Assembly (NCBI RefSeq): GCF_026241515.1
Contig: NZ_JAPHPW010000025.1
Coordinates: 1-63,574, forward strand
Source of the DNA: Vibrio sp. 14G-20
GTDB lineage: Bacteria > Pseudomonadota > Gammaproteobacteria > Enterobacterales > Vibrionaceae
DNA: 63,574 nt
Direction: 5' to 3'
The position numbers and the translations under genes were made by a program. Positions 1 through 8,679 of this stretch are shown piece by piece (position 1 is the first letter of the stretch; the number at the start of each line of letters is the position of its first letter). Below the pieces are notes generated by a model. That model saw only the letters and a list, made by a program, of their open reading frames with translations. It was not told the origin of the DNA and made no database searches.

Positions 1-1
1 T

Positions 2-20
2 GAGGTGATGATATCACCTC
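2..20. promoter_or_regulatory. Perfect 8-bp inverted repeat ahead of the first gene
   Basis: GAGGTGAT and ATCACCTC are exact reverse complements separated by GAT. No T-run follows on the plus strand, so a factor-independent terminator is unlikely. It lies about 20 bp before the first start codon of the GGDEF-EAL gene and could be an operator or the end of an upstream unit outside the window. Confidence 0.4.
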
Positions 21-42
21 TAACTAAGTGACCAAATTCACT

Positions 43-1384
43 ATGCCACTACATAAACCTAACCTGTACCACAAAGCAAAAAGAGAAGCTGATAAAAGCC
101 AGATACAACGCAGAACACGACTGTTTAACGGAGCTTTATAATCGCCGTGGCATCACCAACCTTCTAGAAACCAGCATTGCCTATCGCTCACCGTTTGAAT
201 TGATGTTTGTCGACCTTGATGGCTTCAAATTAGTTAATGACACTTATGGGCACAGTGTTGGTGACCAACTACTCAAACAGGTTGGTGAGCGTCTAAAACA
301 GTTGGTAGATGAGAAGTGTATGATTGGACGATTTGGTGGCGACGAATTCATTGTGATTGCCCACACCTGCCGAAATCAAAATATCCCACTACTCTGCTCT
401 CGCATCATTGATGCCTTAAACCGAAGTTTCCATATCAGAGGCATCGGCAGTTTGTCTGTCGGTTGCAGCATAGGTACCGCACATTTCCCTGATAACGCGG
501 TTGACCAAGAAACACTGCTAAAACAAGCAGGTATAGCGATGCATCTTGCAAAATCGAATGGTCGAAACCGCTTCCAAACGTTTACCCCAGACTTAGCACA
601 AACCCTGCATCGCAAAGTAGAGATCCGCCATCGACTGGCACGCGCCATAGAAAACGACGATCTCAACCTTCACTACCAACCGATCATGAACACCAATAGC
701 GACAAGGTAAAAGGGTTTGAAGCCTTGCTTCGATGGTCAGACAAAGAGCTAGGTAACATCGGTCCTGATGAGTTTATTAGCTTAGCGGAGGAGACAGGGC
801 AGATTGTACCGCTCGGCAAATGGGTTCTTAACTCTGCACTCAAACAGCTATCGATATGGCAACGTGAGTTTGATAGTGAGTTGATGATGAGTATCAATAT
901 TTCGAGTATTCAGATGCACGCGACCTTTGCCGAGCAGTTATTAGCAATGTTGAACTTCTACAATATCCAACCTCAAAGCATCGCCCTTGAGATCACCGAA
1001 TCTTCCATGATCTTCAAGCACGGTGAAGTCAGACAAGCGTTAAGCGATATTTCTAAATTGGGCGTAGAGCTTCACCTTGATGACTTTGGCACAGGCTACT
1101 CGTCACTGTCGATGTTGCATGACTTACCGATTAGCACCGTGAAACTCGATAAAAGCTTTGTCCACGGTTCACACAAAGGGAGCAAAGCAATAGTCCAAGC
1201 CACCCATGCTATCTGCGACAAACTGGGGCTAAAAGTAGTTGCTGAAGGTGTCGAAACCGAAACGCAAAAAGCGTTCTTAATCGATTGTGGATACCAGTAT
1301 CTTCAGGGATTTTTATTTAGTAAGCCAATTCCCTCAAATGAAGTTGAAAGTCAGTTTTTGAGTGGTCGACAATTCTACAATTAA
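43..1384 (+). CDS. GGDEF-EAL c-di-GMP enzyme with an apparent frameshift near its N-terminus
   Basis: Cytoplasmic two-domain protein of c-di-GMP turnover. The GGDEF motif is intact at about 335-349 and the EAL motif at about 719-727. Later EAL signature blocks are all present (ITESS, LDDFGTGYSS, KLDKSF, AEGVET, LQGF), so phosphodiesterase activity is likely and cyclase activity possible. The long open frame has no good start: its first codons (TTG 200, ATG 203) lie inside the GGDEF fold, and the same frame upstream encodes the usual domain entry HDCLTELYNRRG at 116-151. An ATG at 43 opens a different frame reading KAKREADK, and removing one A from the AAAA run at 94-97 joins the two into one protein of about 446 residues. 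The product is therefore either split by a real +1 frameshift or affected by a base-call error. No membrane or sensor domain is visible. Confidence 0.8.
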
Positions 1385-1541
1385 AGACTTATTTATCAAT
1401 ACATTAAGTAATTTGAATATTTCCTAAACAATCGACTGCTGTCCATGTGAACGCTTACGTATGCTTACATAGCGCCTAACAGGAAGAAATCAACATTAAG
1501 CTATTGTTTATAATGAAAATCACTTAGAAAATCACCCAGTA

Positions 1542-1587
1542 AAATACCAAACCATTATACCCACTAACTGTAATGACTTTGGTATTT
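1542..1587. repeat. 10-bp perfect inverted repeat before the pilin gene
   Basis: AAATACCAAA at 1542-1551 and TTTGGTATTT at 1578-1587 are exact reverse complements with a 26-base spacer, ending about 48 bp before the pilin ATG. It could form a leader hairpin or be an operator. The TACCAA/TTGGTA ends recall the MITE-like repeat at 21193-21354, so a decayed copy is another reading. Confidence 0.45.
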
Positions 1588-1634
1588 AGATTACCCTCAT
1601 TCCGTCCCTTTAGCAGATCAAATCATCGGTAAAT

Positions 1635-2114
1635 ATGAACAGACAAAACGGCTTCACTCTCTTAGAGCTCATCATCTCTGTATTAATTTTAGCGATCGTT
1701 TCGGCTACAGCTATGGTCAAGTTCTTAGACGTTCAAGGAAGTGCTCGGGCGAGTAAAATACACGATGTCGCAGGTAACCTTCGCACGGGTATCGATATGA
1801 TCTACGCGAAGTCAGCGATTGCTGGCGTTGAGGATGAGTGCAACTATGTTGAAAAGACGGAGATTGAGACCTACTACGTCTGCCACGGCTATCCAATCGC
1901 CTATGTTGACTCACTAAGAAGACTGCTCAATATCGACGCAACAGAGCTTCATGTCATCAACAAAGAAGTAGACTCTGGCAGCAATGCAGAAAGAGTAGCC
2001 GCCATCTCTTTCGACACCGAAAACTACACCTATTCGCCAGAAGGAGACTTTTGTCAGGTGCTTTACCAGCCAGAAAAAGAACCACAAATCGTGGTGCTTG
2101 ATGGTGCATGTTAA
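1635..2114 (+). CDS. Orphan MSHA-type major-pilin-like protein
   Basis: Type IV pilin-like protein of 159 residues. The leader MNRQNG is followed by FTLLELIISVLILAI, a standard class III signal: prepilin peptidase would cut after Gly6 and methylate Phe7, and Glu11 (+5) is present. The following KFLDVQGSARASK and YAKSAIAG blocks resemble MshA/MshB of Vibrio more than type II secretion pseudopilins. Cysteines in the middle and near the C-terminus (GDFC and the final GAC) could form the pilin disulfide loop. No prepilin peptidase, assembly ATPase, platform or minor pilin gene lies nearby, so it must use machinery encoded elsewhere. It is flanked on both sides by c-di-GMP genes, notable because the MSHA ATPase MshE is c-di-GMP-controlled in V. 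cholerae. Function beyond pilin-like export is not shown. Confidence 0.85.
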   Translation: MNRQNGFTLLELIISVLILAIVSATAMVKFLDVQGSARASKIHDVAGNLRTGIDMIYAKSAIAGVEDECNYVEKTEIETYYVCHGYPIAYVDSLRRLLNIDATELHVINKEVDSGSNAERVAAISFDTENYTYSPEGDFCQVLYQPEKEPQIVVLDGAC

Positions 2115-2949
2115 ATACTCAACGATTGCACGCTTTCATAGTTATCACAAAGCCACCGCAACAGATCTTTGAATATCATGTGGTTACGCTAACATTTGCT
2201 CAAAAATAACACTAATTGATCTAACTTGTTACTGCTTACACTTTTAGGAAGTGCTCATGGTATAACACCAACTTCATTCGTATCTTATTTTCATCACTAG
2301 CCGATGAATATTTACATGGACACATATTTGATACATATGCCAATAATAATCCCATTAAAATCCTTTAATCAACACCTCATGATAAACATCATCCTTTCCC
2401 TATTTTAAATATCCCACCTTAAAGTTTCATTGTTTAAATTCCGTAACAGAATAAATTAAAGTCAATTATTAAACAAATATAATTAATTCTATCATTGATT
2501 ACTTTAATTAAATCACCAAAACAATACGCCATATAAATTATATTAACATCACATAAACTGACATAATCTAATTTTATCCTGAAAAATTCTGATAAATCTG
2601 ACACACCGATAAGTTGAATGAATACCACAAGAAGCTACATTAGAAACCTCTAAATCCAGTCACTAAACGCGCCGCGTAGAAGCTGTGAAATGGATAAATA
2701 CCAAAACAAATGGATAAATCCCCTTTACCCCTTGTAAATCATTGGCTTTCATTTATAAATTAAACTTTTGGGTGAACATCTCCATAACCTTTCATTAAAG
2801 CCCAAATTCTGCGATTAGTATCAACATCTTAAGAGAAAATGGTGACATTTTGGTTATATTATTTAGATCGAACTCTTGTGTTGAATGACAATCCCAGCCA
2901 TCACATATCCATCACGCAAATATAATAACTATCGCTTAGGAGTTGAGCT
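2115..2949. other. 835-bp AT-rich intergenic region, no gene seen
   Basis: Very A/T-rich, especially 2430-2600, with stops in all frames apart from short chance ORFs lacking ribosome-binding sites. I see no clear terminator for the pilin gene and no recognisable riboswitch or repeat. The length and composition would suit a heavily regulated or silenced (H-NS-type) promoter for the gene at 2950, but that is inference. Confidence 0.5.
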
Positions 2950-4695
2950 ATGCACTGTTCTTTCAATATAAATAACAATAATGAGAGCTTGCAACTGATC
3001 TACAATGAAGAAAAAATATACATAAAAAGAGACAGTAATAAGATATCAGAGGAAACTCTTAATAGTAAAGAGAGTTTTGTTTTCAAATACCTTATTGAAC
3101 ACTCGTCAATATCACACCCTCAATCTGCACGAGATGTTGAAGAATCTTTTAAATTACACTTTGACGAAGAGTTTAGCTTATACGCGTTAAAAAACATTAT
3201 TGCTTCTATAAGAAAGAAATATCGAAGCTTATGCAAAAAAGCCAAGGTTGATAATAATAGCGAACTTATCTCTAACCTTTATAAGGTAGGTTACTTTATC
3301 GATCTCGATAAAAGCTCAACCAACCGTATCGCACCTAAGTACGACATCAACCAGTTCAAGCCCAGCCAGTTCGAGATGTTGAAACTGATGTTCAACATCT
3401 ATCATCGAGAGCTGATCAAGGCTCTGATAGCCGTGTTCACCGTCTCTTCCTTTTTCCTATTCGTTGTCTACTTTTTCCAAATCCTTTATACGACGAAGAT
3501 TGCGAATGAATACAGTGAGAACACCAAACACATTGCAGCAGAAGTCATGGACTACGGTTGCGATAGCCACGGGGCTGTGCACTCGCTAAGGCACTCGCTC
3601 AACCTTGATTCTGTCGTCATGACCACACCTTATGGCTCCTGCTATATCTCTAAAACACGTTCTAAGATGATAGAGCTCGATCAAGTAGACGACTTCTACG
3701 ATAGTGCTGACTTTGCCTATTCACGCTTCATAGATACCGAGCATGACATTGAAATAATTGTTCGAATATCTAAACGCTCTATCGAAGCTCGATACAAGAA
3801 CTCACTATTGCCTCTGTTAGTCGATTCTATCTCCATCCAGAAGAATGGTTATTACATCCTAAACCTTGGCGAAGAGAGTAAATCTATCTATCAAACATCC
3901 CTGCCAACCGGTGCGACCATCACCTTCTACAGTGACGATATAGTTGCGTTGTGGATTGCACTTTCTCTGATACTCGCCACGCTGCTTTATCGATCCTATA
4001 TTCTGGGCTTTGTGATCTACCTGTTTCGTTGGAAACACATCTCCTTTGAAGAAGAACCGATCATCAACACGGAAGATAACAGCGTTCTCTACTACGAGTT
4101 GTTATCTCGTGTGCGTAACGTCGGTGTCTTAAGCTTCATCAACACCATGAGACGCACCAATTTACTCACCTTTCATACTATCTTACTCATCGAGACAGTC
4201 AGAAAAGCGAAGTTAAATAACAGCCATGAGATCTATGGTGTCAACGTTTGCCCGAGCGCTTTGGTAGGGTCGAACTTCGCAAGGCTCAGAGAGCATTTAG
4301 CCGCGATGGAAGCGAATGAGTTTGTCGTAGAGATTACTGAATATTCGAACATTGGCTATGGGTGTGAGGTTATCGATAACATTAAGAATATCAAAAAGCT
4401 TGGTATCACCATCGCTCTAGATGACTTCGGTACGGGCAATAACAACATCGAAATCATCAATGTCATCTCTCCTACCTATCTAAAACTGGATCGCTGTTTT
4501 GTTAAAGATATCGAGTCAGGAGAACACCATCAGGGTGTATTACTTAATATCTCGGAGATTGGACGCCTATCAAATATCACAATGATTTATGAAGGTGTCG
4601 AAACGCGCAGGCAGCAATATATCTTGTGTCAGCTAGGCTACAACTTACATCAAGGTTACCTATATAGCAGGCCTCAAAGTACAACCGACGCATAG
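2950..4695 (+). CDS. Membrane protein with ToxR-like winged helix, periplasmic segment and EAL domain
   Basis: 581 residues with three parts. Residues about 30-120 look like an OmpR/ToxR-type winged helix: ALKNIIASIRKKYR would be the recognition region and LYKVGYFID matches the terminal beta-hairpin. A first membrane helix lies near 155-180, then a periplasmic segment of about 150 residues with two Cys (GCDSH, SCYIS), then a second helix near 330-350. The rest is an EAL phosphodiesterase domain. EAL itself reads ELL, but the metal and catalytic positions appear kept: VNVCPS Asn, VVEITE Glu, LDDFGTG, YLKLD Lys, YEGVET and LHQGYLYS. An AGGAG-like site precedes ATG 2950. The architecture suggests a one-component regulator bound to the inner membrane that couples a periplasmic signal to transcription and c-di-GMP. 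No partner regulator gene is adjacent. Confidence 0.8.
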   Translation: MHCSFNINNNNESLQLIYNEEKIYIKRDSNKISEETLNSKESFVFKYLIEHSSISHPQSARDVEESFKLHFDEEFSLYALKNIIASIRKKYRSLCKKAKVDNNSELISNLYKVGYFIDLDKSSTNRIAPKYDINQFKPSQFEMLKLMFNIYHRELIKALIAVFTVSSFFLFVVYFFQILYTTKIANEYSENTKHIAAEVMDYGCDSHGAVHSLRHSLNLDSVVMTTPYGSCYISKTRSKMIELDQVDDFYDSADFAYSRFIDTEHDIEIIVRISKRSIEARYKNSLLPLLVDSISIQKNGYYILNLGEESKSIYQTSLPTGATITFYSDDIVALWIALSLILATLLYRSYILGFVIYLFRWKHISFEEEPIINTEDNSVLYYELLSRVRNVGVLSFINTMRRTNLLTFHTILLIETVRKAKLNNSHEIYGVNVCPSALVGSNFARLREHLAAMEANEFVVEITEYSNIGYGCEVIDNIKNIKKLGITIALDDFGTGNNNIEIINVISPTYLKLDRCFVKDIESGEHHQGVLLNISEIGRLSNITMIYEGVETRRQQYILCQLGYNLHQGYLYSRPQSTTDA

Positions 4696-4717
4696 CCTAG
4701 CCATCACATCCTGTGGT

Positions 4718-7297
4718 TCAAGCAACAGCAGGTTCTGCTGAGTCTAGTGTGTGTGGTTTAGGGCGAATGGTCGCTCTCACACAAGCTTGAGGCTCTACAG
4801 GAAAGTAGGCGTCAATCAACCCTTGGGCAGAAAGCGGCTTATCAAAGTAATAACCTTGTAGTAAATCACAATGGTATTGCTGTAGCTTCGCCATCTGTTC
4901 TGGGGTTTCAACCCCTTCAGCCACAACCTTCATCTGGCAAGATGCACCAATATCAATAATGGCTTTCACCAAGGTTTCACTGTGTTGGCTGGAATTCAGT
5001 TTGCCAATGAAAGAGCGGTCTATCTTTATCTCGGTGATCGGCAAAGTATTTAGGTAATTCAGTGATGAAAAGCCAGTGCCAAAGTCATCAAGCGAGATGC
5101 CAAATCCATATTCTCTTAACCTTTTCAATATTGGCTCGACAATATGCAGGTCTTTGATGAGGATGTTTTCGGTCAGTTCTAGCGTCACTCGGCAAGGGTC
5201 GATCCCGACTTCTTCAATGAGGCGGATGACTTTATCGTCGAACCCTTGCTCAAACACTTGTTTAGGTGACACGTTCACGGAAACACAGACGGCTTCAGGA
5301 CCGTTTGGCATCAAACGTAAGGTATCTTCACACGCTTTCCTTAATACAAACTCACCAATCTCATGAATCTTGCCGATTCGCTCTGCTGCGGGAATAAAAT
5401 CCAACGGAGACACAAAGCCAAGCAAGCTATTATGCCAACGACACAGCGCTTCAACGCCTTTTAGCTGCTCGGTATGGGAATCCACTTGAGGTTGGTAAAG
5501 CACACTGAACTCGCCCTTCTCTAATGCAGTTTTGAGCTGTTCTTCGACTGAAAATCCGTACTTCACTTTCTGATTGATCACATCGTCATAGAAGATCGCA
5601 TCGCCTTGATTCAGCTCCTTGGCCTTGTACAACACAATATCGGCTTTGGTTAGCAGTTCCTCTACCTCTGTTCCATCATAGGGGTACATCGACACGCCAG
5701 CCGAGCACTGTGTCGAGACCGAAGCACCATGAATATTAAATAAGGGTTTGAAGACATCTTGGATTTGTTGGACTTTCTGCTCCGCTTCCACAAGGTCGTG
5801 AATACCCGGTAGGCAGAAGACAAACTCATCGCCTCCGAAACGTGAAACAATATCGTTAGCCCCTAAAATTCGCTCAAATCGCAAACCTATCTGTTTAAGG
5901 AGCTCATCTCCGCTCGCATGGCCATATTGGTCATTGATACGTTTAAAGTTATCTAAGTCAACGAACACCAACGCCACCAATTTGCCTTCCAATTTCGAAT
6001 GAGCGATAGCTCGACTCACTTGCAGTTCAAGCTCAGAGCGATTAGGGAGTGCGGTCAGTGAGTCGTGTCTTGCCATATGTTGTAGACGGCGACGGCTATT
6101 TTGGATTCGATTGAAGTCGTCAGAAATCCTCTGCTCCATTTGATCAAAGCGCAGCGATATCCTTCGACTAACCAGAGCACTGATAAAAATACAGAGTAAG
6201 GTCGCCAGCACACTTAATATAAGAATCAGTCCAAACTCATTACGTGAGTCCAAGAGTAGCTGGTTTTTCCGGTGTTCAATGGAAGCATTAATATTGTTCA
6301 AGTACACGCCTGTACCCACTATCCAATCCCAATCTCCGACCTTTTTTACGTAGCTACTCTTAGGACCAATGAAACCTTGTTTATCAACGGTGATGTAGTC
6401 AACAAACCCACCCGACTCAGCTTGCGCTAAAACGTCTTGCTTGAAGTTGTTTCCAAGGTCGTCGTAAACATTAAGATCTTGCCCTGTATGAATTTGGTGT
6501 GCATGAAGTAGGCTGTCACCATTCTGTTCAAAAACGAACAAGTATCCATTATCACCGACCGTTACCTTCGACAATATCTCAAGAATTCTTTGGTAACTGA
6601 CTCGTTTAACATCATCGAGAGAAATGCCAGTACCGAAATACCAATCAAAGGGTTCGAACCGACGAATGTAGCTGAGTTTTTCGAAGTGCGTATTGTCGAT
6701 GTGTGGCTTTTCAAAATCTTGCCCATCAAAGCCAGGGCGAGGCACAAAATAGCGGGAATAAACCCCATTATTCTGTTTAAGAAGCGCTATTTGTTGTTTG
6801 ATAACCGCCACACCACGGCTATCCGTCGTTTCAAGTTGATTGGTATTTTCTAACTCAGGAGAGCGAGGATGAACCAGCACTGTGCCCTGCATATCGTAGG
6901 CATAAATGTAGTCTTTTTTGTCCGCGTAGCTCAGCTTTCTTATTTCGTTAAGAATGAGTAACTTAAGCTCTTCTTCCGGCAGGTGTTGATTCGAGGAGTA
7001 GATATTCTGTGCGGCAGTATAGGCTCTATCCAACCGACGAGTAATATGCTTTTTCACCTCGATTTCGACAAGACGTTGAGTGTGCTTTATCTGTTGCGAC
7101 ACTTGCAGAACTTGCGTCTCAATAGAGTCCTTTTGGGCGGAGATGTAGTCTGTTCTGATGAGGTCTACCAATGCCTTGACCTTCTGGTCTACGCTCGTAA
7201 ACATCGCCACATTCAAGACGATTGCAGAAAAGATGATGATGGTGATCGGCAAATACTTAGTAAACCAGACCAGCTTTTTATCATTAATGTGCAACAT
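4718..7297 (-). CDS. Cache-domain GGDEF-EAL sensor protein
   Basis: 859 residues, inner membrane. A first helix near 12-34 is followed by a large periplasmic double-Cache region (about 45-340) containing two typical PFDWYFGTG / DWDWIVGTG repeats, then a second helix near 355-375. The cytoplasmic part has a GGDEF domain (entry HDSLTALPNR, motif RFGGDEF intact) and an EAL domain (GVEALCRW, ELTENI, LDDFGTGFSS, EIKIDRSF, AEGVET, LLQGYYF). Both active sites look complete, so it may be bifunctional with one activity dominant. The Cache domain implies a small periplasmic ligand such as an amino or carboxylic acid, which I cannot name. The gene faces the EAL gene at 2950 with only 22 bp between stops. 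Confidence 0.92.
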   Translation of the reverse strand: MLHINDKKLVWFTKYLPITIIIFSAIVLNVAMFTSVDQKVKALVDLIRTDYISAQKDSIETQVLQVSQQIKHTQRLVEIEVKKHITRRLDRAYTAAQNIYSSNQHLPEEELKLLILNEIRKLSYADKKDYIYAYDMQGTVLVHPRSPELENTNQLETTDSRGVAVIKQQIALLKQNNGVYSRYFVPRPGFDGQDFEKPHIDNTHFEKLSYIRRFEPFDWYFGTGISLDDVKRVSYQRILEILSKVTVGDNGYLFVFEQNGDSLLHAHQIHTGQDLNVYDDLGNNFKQDVLAQAESGGFVDYITVDKQGFIGPKSSYVKKVGDWDWIVGTGVYLNNINASIEHRKNQLLLDSRNEFGLILILSVLATLLCIFISALVSRRISLRFDQMEQRISDDFNRIQNSRRRLQHMARHDSLTALPNRSELELQVSRAIAHSKLEGKLVALVFVDLDNFKRINDQYGHASGDELLKQIGLRFERILGANDIVSRFGGDEFVFCLPGIHDLVEAEQKVQQIQDVFKPLFNIHGASVSTQCSAGVSMYPYDGTEVEELLTKADIVLYKAKELNQGDAIFYDDVINQKVKYGFSVEEQLKTALEKGEFSVLYQPQVDSHTEQLKGVEALCRWHNSLLGFVSPLDFIPAAERIGKIHEIGEFVLRKACEDTLRLMPNGPEAVCVSVNVSPKQVFEQGFDDKVIRLIEEVGIDPCRVTLELTENILIKDLHIVEPILKRLREYGFGISLDDFGTGFSSLNYLNTLPITEIKIDRSFIGKLNSSQHSETLVKAIIDIGASCQMKVVAEGVETPEQMAKLQQYHCDLLQGYYFDKPLSAQGLIDAYFPVEPQACVRATIRPKPHTLDSAEPAVA

Positions 7298-7423
7298 ACA
7301 AACTCAACACTACAGAACAGGATTCCATATAATCTCATTATTTTACTGAACATCCAACTATAAAAGTTAACATTCAGCTAATTTATAGAAAAAGCTTGTC
7401 TATCTCAGAAAAAAGGTTAGTGT

Positions 7424-7437
7424 TATACACATGTATA
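7424..7437 (+). promoter_or_regulatory. Candidate GntR/YtrA operator over the promoter of the ABC operon
   Basis: TATACA-CA-TGTATA is a perfect 6-bp inverted repeat; with the flanking TG and CA it extends to 7421-7440 with one mismatch. It sits 20 bp before the ATG of the GntR gene and overlaps a plausible -10 box. YtrA-type GntR proteins usually bind such palindromes and repress their own ABC operon. Confidence 0.55.
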
Positions 7438-7456
7438 TCACTATGCAGTTTTGATT

Positions 7457-7828
7457 ATGACCGAATGGAAAGACGACCAACCGATCTTTAGGCAGCTTGC
7501 TACCAAGATCAGTGACCAAATTCTTCAAGGTGTTTGGTTAGAGCAACAAGCATTGCCCTCTGTGCGTGCCGTTGCTGCCGATCTCAAAATCAACCACCTT
7601 ACTGTCATGAAAAGCTACCAGTTACTGGTGGATGAAGGCTTGGTAGAGAAAAAACGCGGGCAAGGCATGTATGTGGCCGAAGGCGCGCTTCAAAAGTTGA
7701 AAGAGTCTGCACACCAAACTTTCATTAACACACAGATCCCAGCCATCGCTGAGACGCTAGGCATCATTGATATGAGTGTCGAAGAACTCGTGAAACAGCT
7801 AGAACAACACATCAAGGACAAGTCATGA
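7457..7828 (+). CDS. GntR family regulator, YtrA type
   Basis: 123 residues. Residues 1-75 are a GntR winged helix: PIFRQLATKISDQILQG, LPSVRAVAADLKI, TVMKSYQLL and GLVEKKRGQGMYV are the standard blocks. The remainder is a short helical tail, as in YtrA-subfamily members, which lack a large effector domain and are usually the first gene of an ABC-transporter operon, as here. ATG 7457 is preferred over TTG 7451 because it directly precedes the conserved start; no strong Shine-Dalgarno is visible. The stop overlaps the start of the next gene (ATGA), indicating translational coupling. It probably represses its own operon through the palindrome at 7421-7440. The inducer is unknown; in Gram-positives it is often cell-envelope stress. 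Confidence 0.9.
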   Translation: MTEWKDDQPIFRQLATKISDQILQGVWLEQQALPSVRAVAADLKINHLTVMKSYQLLVDEGLVEKKRGQGMYVAEGALQKLKESAHQTFINTQIPAIAETLGIIDMSVEELVKQLEQHIKDKS

Positions 7829-8679
7829 GTACTTTACTTTCCGTGAAAAACGTAACCAAAACCTATTCAAATCAAGTGGGTGTCGAGAACATCAGCTTTG
7901 AGTTAAAGCCGGGGCAAGTACTTGGTTTACTTGGCCACAATGGTGCGGGTAAATCGACACTGATCAAATCACTACTTGGTGGACACAACTATCAAGGTGA
8001 GATTGAGGTCAATGGATACCACCCTATCCACCAGCACGCAGAGCTCATGCAGCACCTATCTTACATTTCAGATGTGAACGTGTTGCCAGAGTGGATGACC
8101 GTGAAACAACTGCTTCGCTACACAGAAGGTGTACACCCAAGCTTCAATAGGCAAAAAGCCGAACAGACGCTAAGCAGCACCAACATTAAGATATCTTCAA
8201 CGATCAAGCAGCTTTCTAAAGGGATGAAGGTTCAACTTCACCTTGCGATCATCATCGCAACCGATACTCAAGTATTGATCTTAGATGAGCCAACGTTGGG
8301 TTTAGATCTGCTCTACCGCGATACTTTTTATCGCCATCTACTTGAGTGGTTCCACGACGGCGAACGCGCCATGATCATTGCAAGCCATGAGGTTTCAGAG
8401 ATTGAACACCTATTAACGGATGTGCTGATTTTAAAACAAGGCCATTGTGTGCTGCAAAAGAGCATGGAAGACATCGAAAACGACTATTTCATTATCGAAG
8501 TCGCAAATAACCATTCAAGCGAGATTCAGAAGCTCAACCCACTGACCTCACAACCAGGCCTTGGCACTACTAAGTGGTTATTGGAAGGTCAATACAAAGC
8601 GCAGGTTGAATCATTGGGTAACATCTACAACGTGGGTCTCGCAGACCTATTCCTTGCAACACAGACGGAGAAGGCATAA
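7825..8679 (+). CDS. ABC transporter ATP-binding protein
   Basis: 284 residues, soluble ATPase of a two-component ABC-2 exporter. Walker A is GHNGAGKSTL, the signature is LSKGMKVQL, Walker B is VLILDEPTLGLD, and the switch His lies in IIASHEVSE. The C-terminal 70 residues are the variable extension seen in YtrB/CcmA-like ATPases. It overlaps the regulator by four bases and the permease by one base (TAATG), so the three genes form one operon. The substrate cannot be read from sequence; related GntR-linked exporters act in peptide or antibiotic resistance or in envelope homeostasis. Confidence 0.92.
   Translation: MSTLLSVKNVTKTYSNQVGVENISFELKPGQVLGLLGHNGAGKSTLIKSLLGGHNYQGEIEVNGYHPIHQHAELMQHLSYISDVNVLPEWMTVKQLLRYTEGVHPSFNRQKAEQTLSSTNIKISSTIKQLSKGMKVQLHLAIIIATDTQVLILDEPTLGLDLLYRDTFYRHLLEWFHDGERAMIIASHEVSEIEHLLTDVLILKQGHCVLQKSMEDIENDYFIIEVANNHSSEIQKLNPLTSQPGLGTTKWLLEGQYKAQVESLGNIYNVGLADLFLATQTEKA

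Noticed and set aside
376..897. Minus-strand ORFs inside the GGDEF-EAL gene
   Set aside because: They lie antisense to intact catalytic motifs and lack ribosome-binding sites; shadows.
2434..2628. 64-codon minus-strand ORF in the AT-rich gap
   Set aside because: No ribosome-binding site, AT-rich chance composition, no recognisable domain.
6983..7363. 126-codon plus-strand ORF opposite the Cache-GGDEF-EAL start
   Set aside because: It is antisense to the conserved N-terminal membrane and sensor region and has atypical composition.
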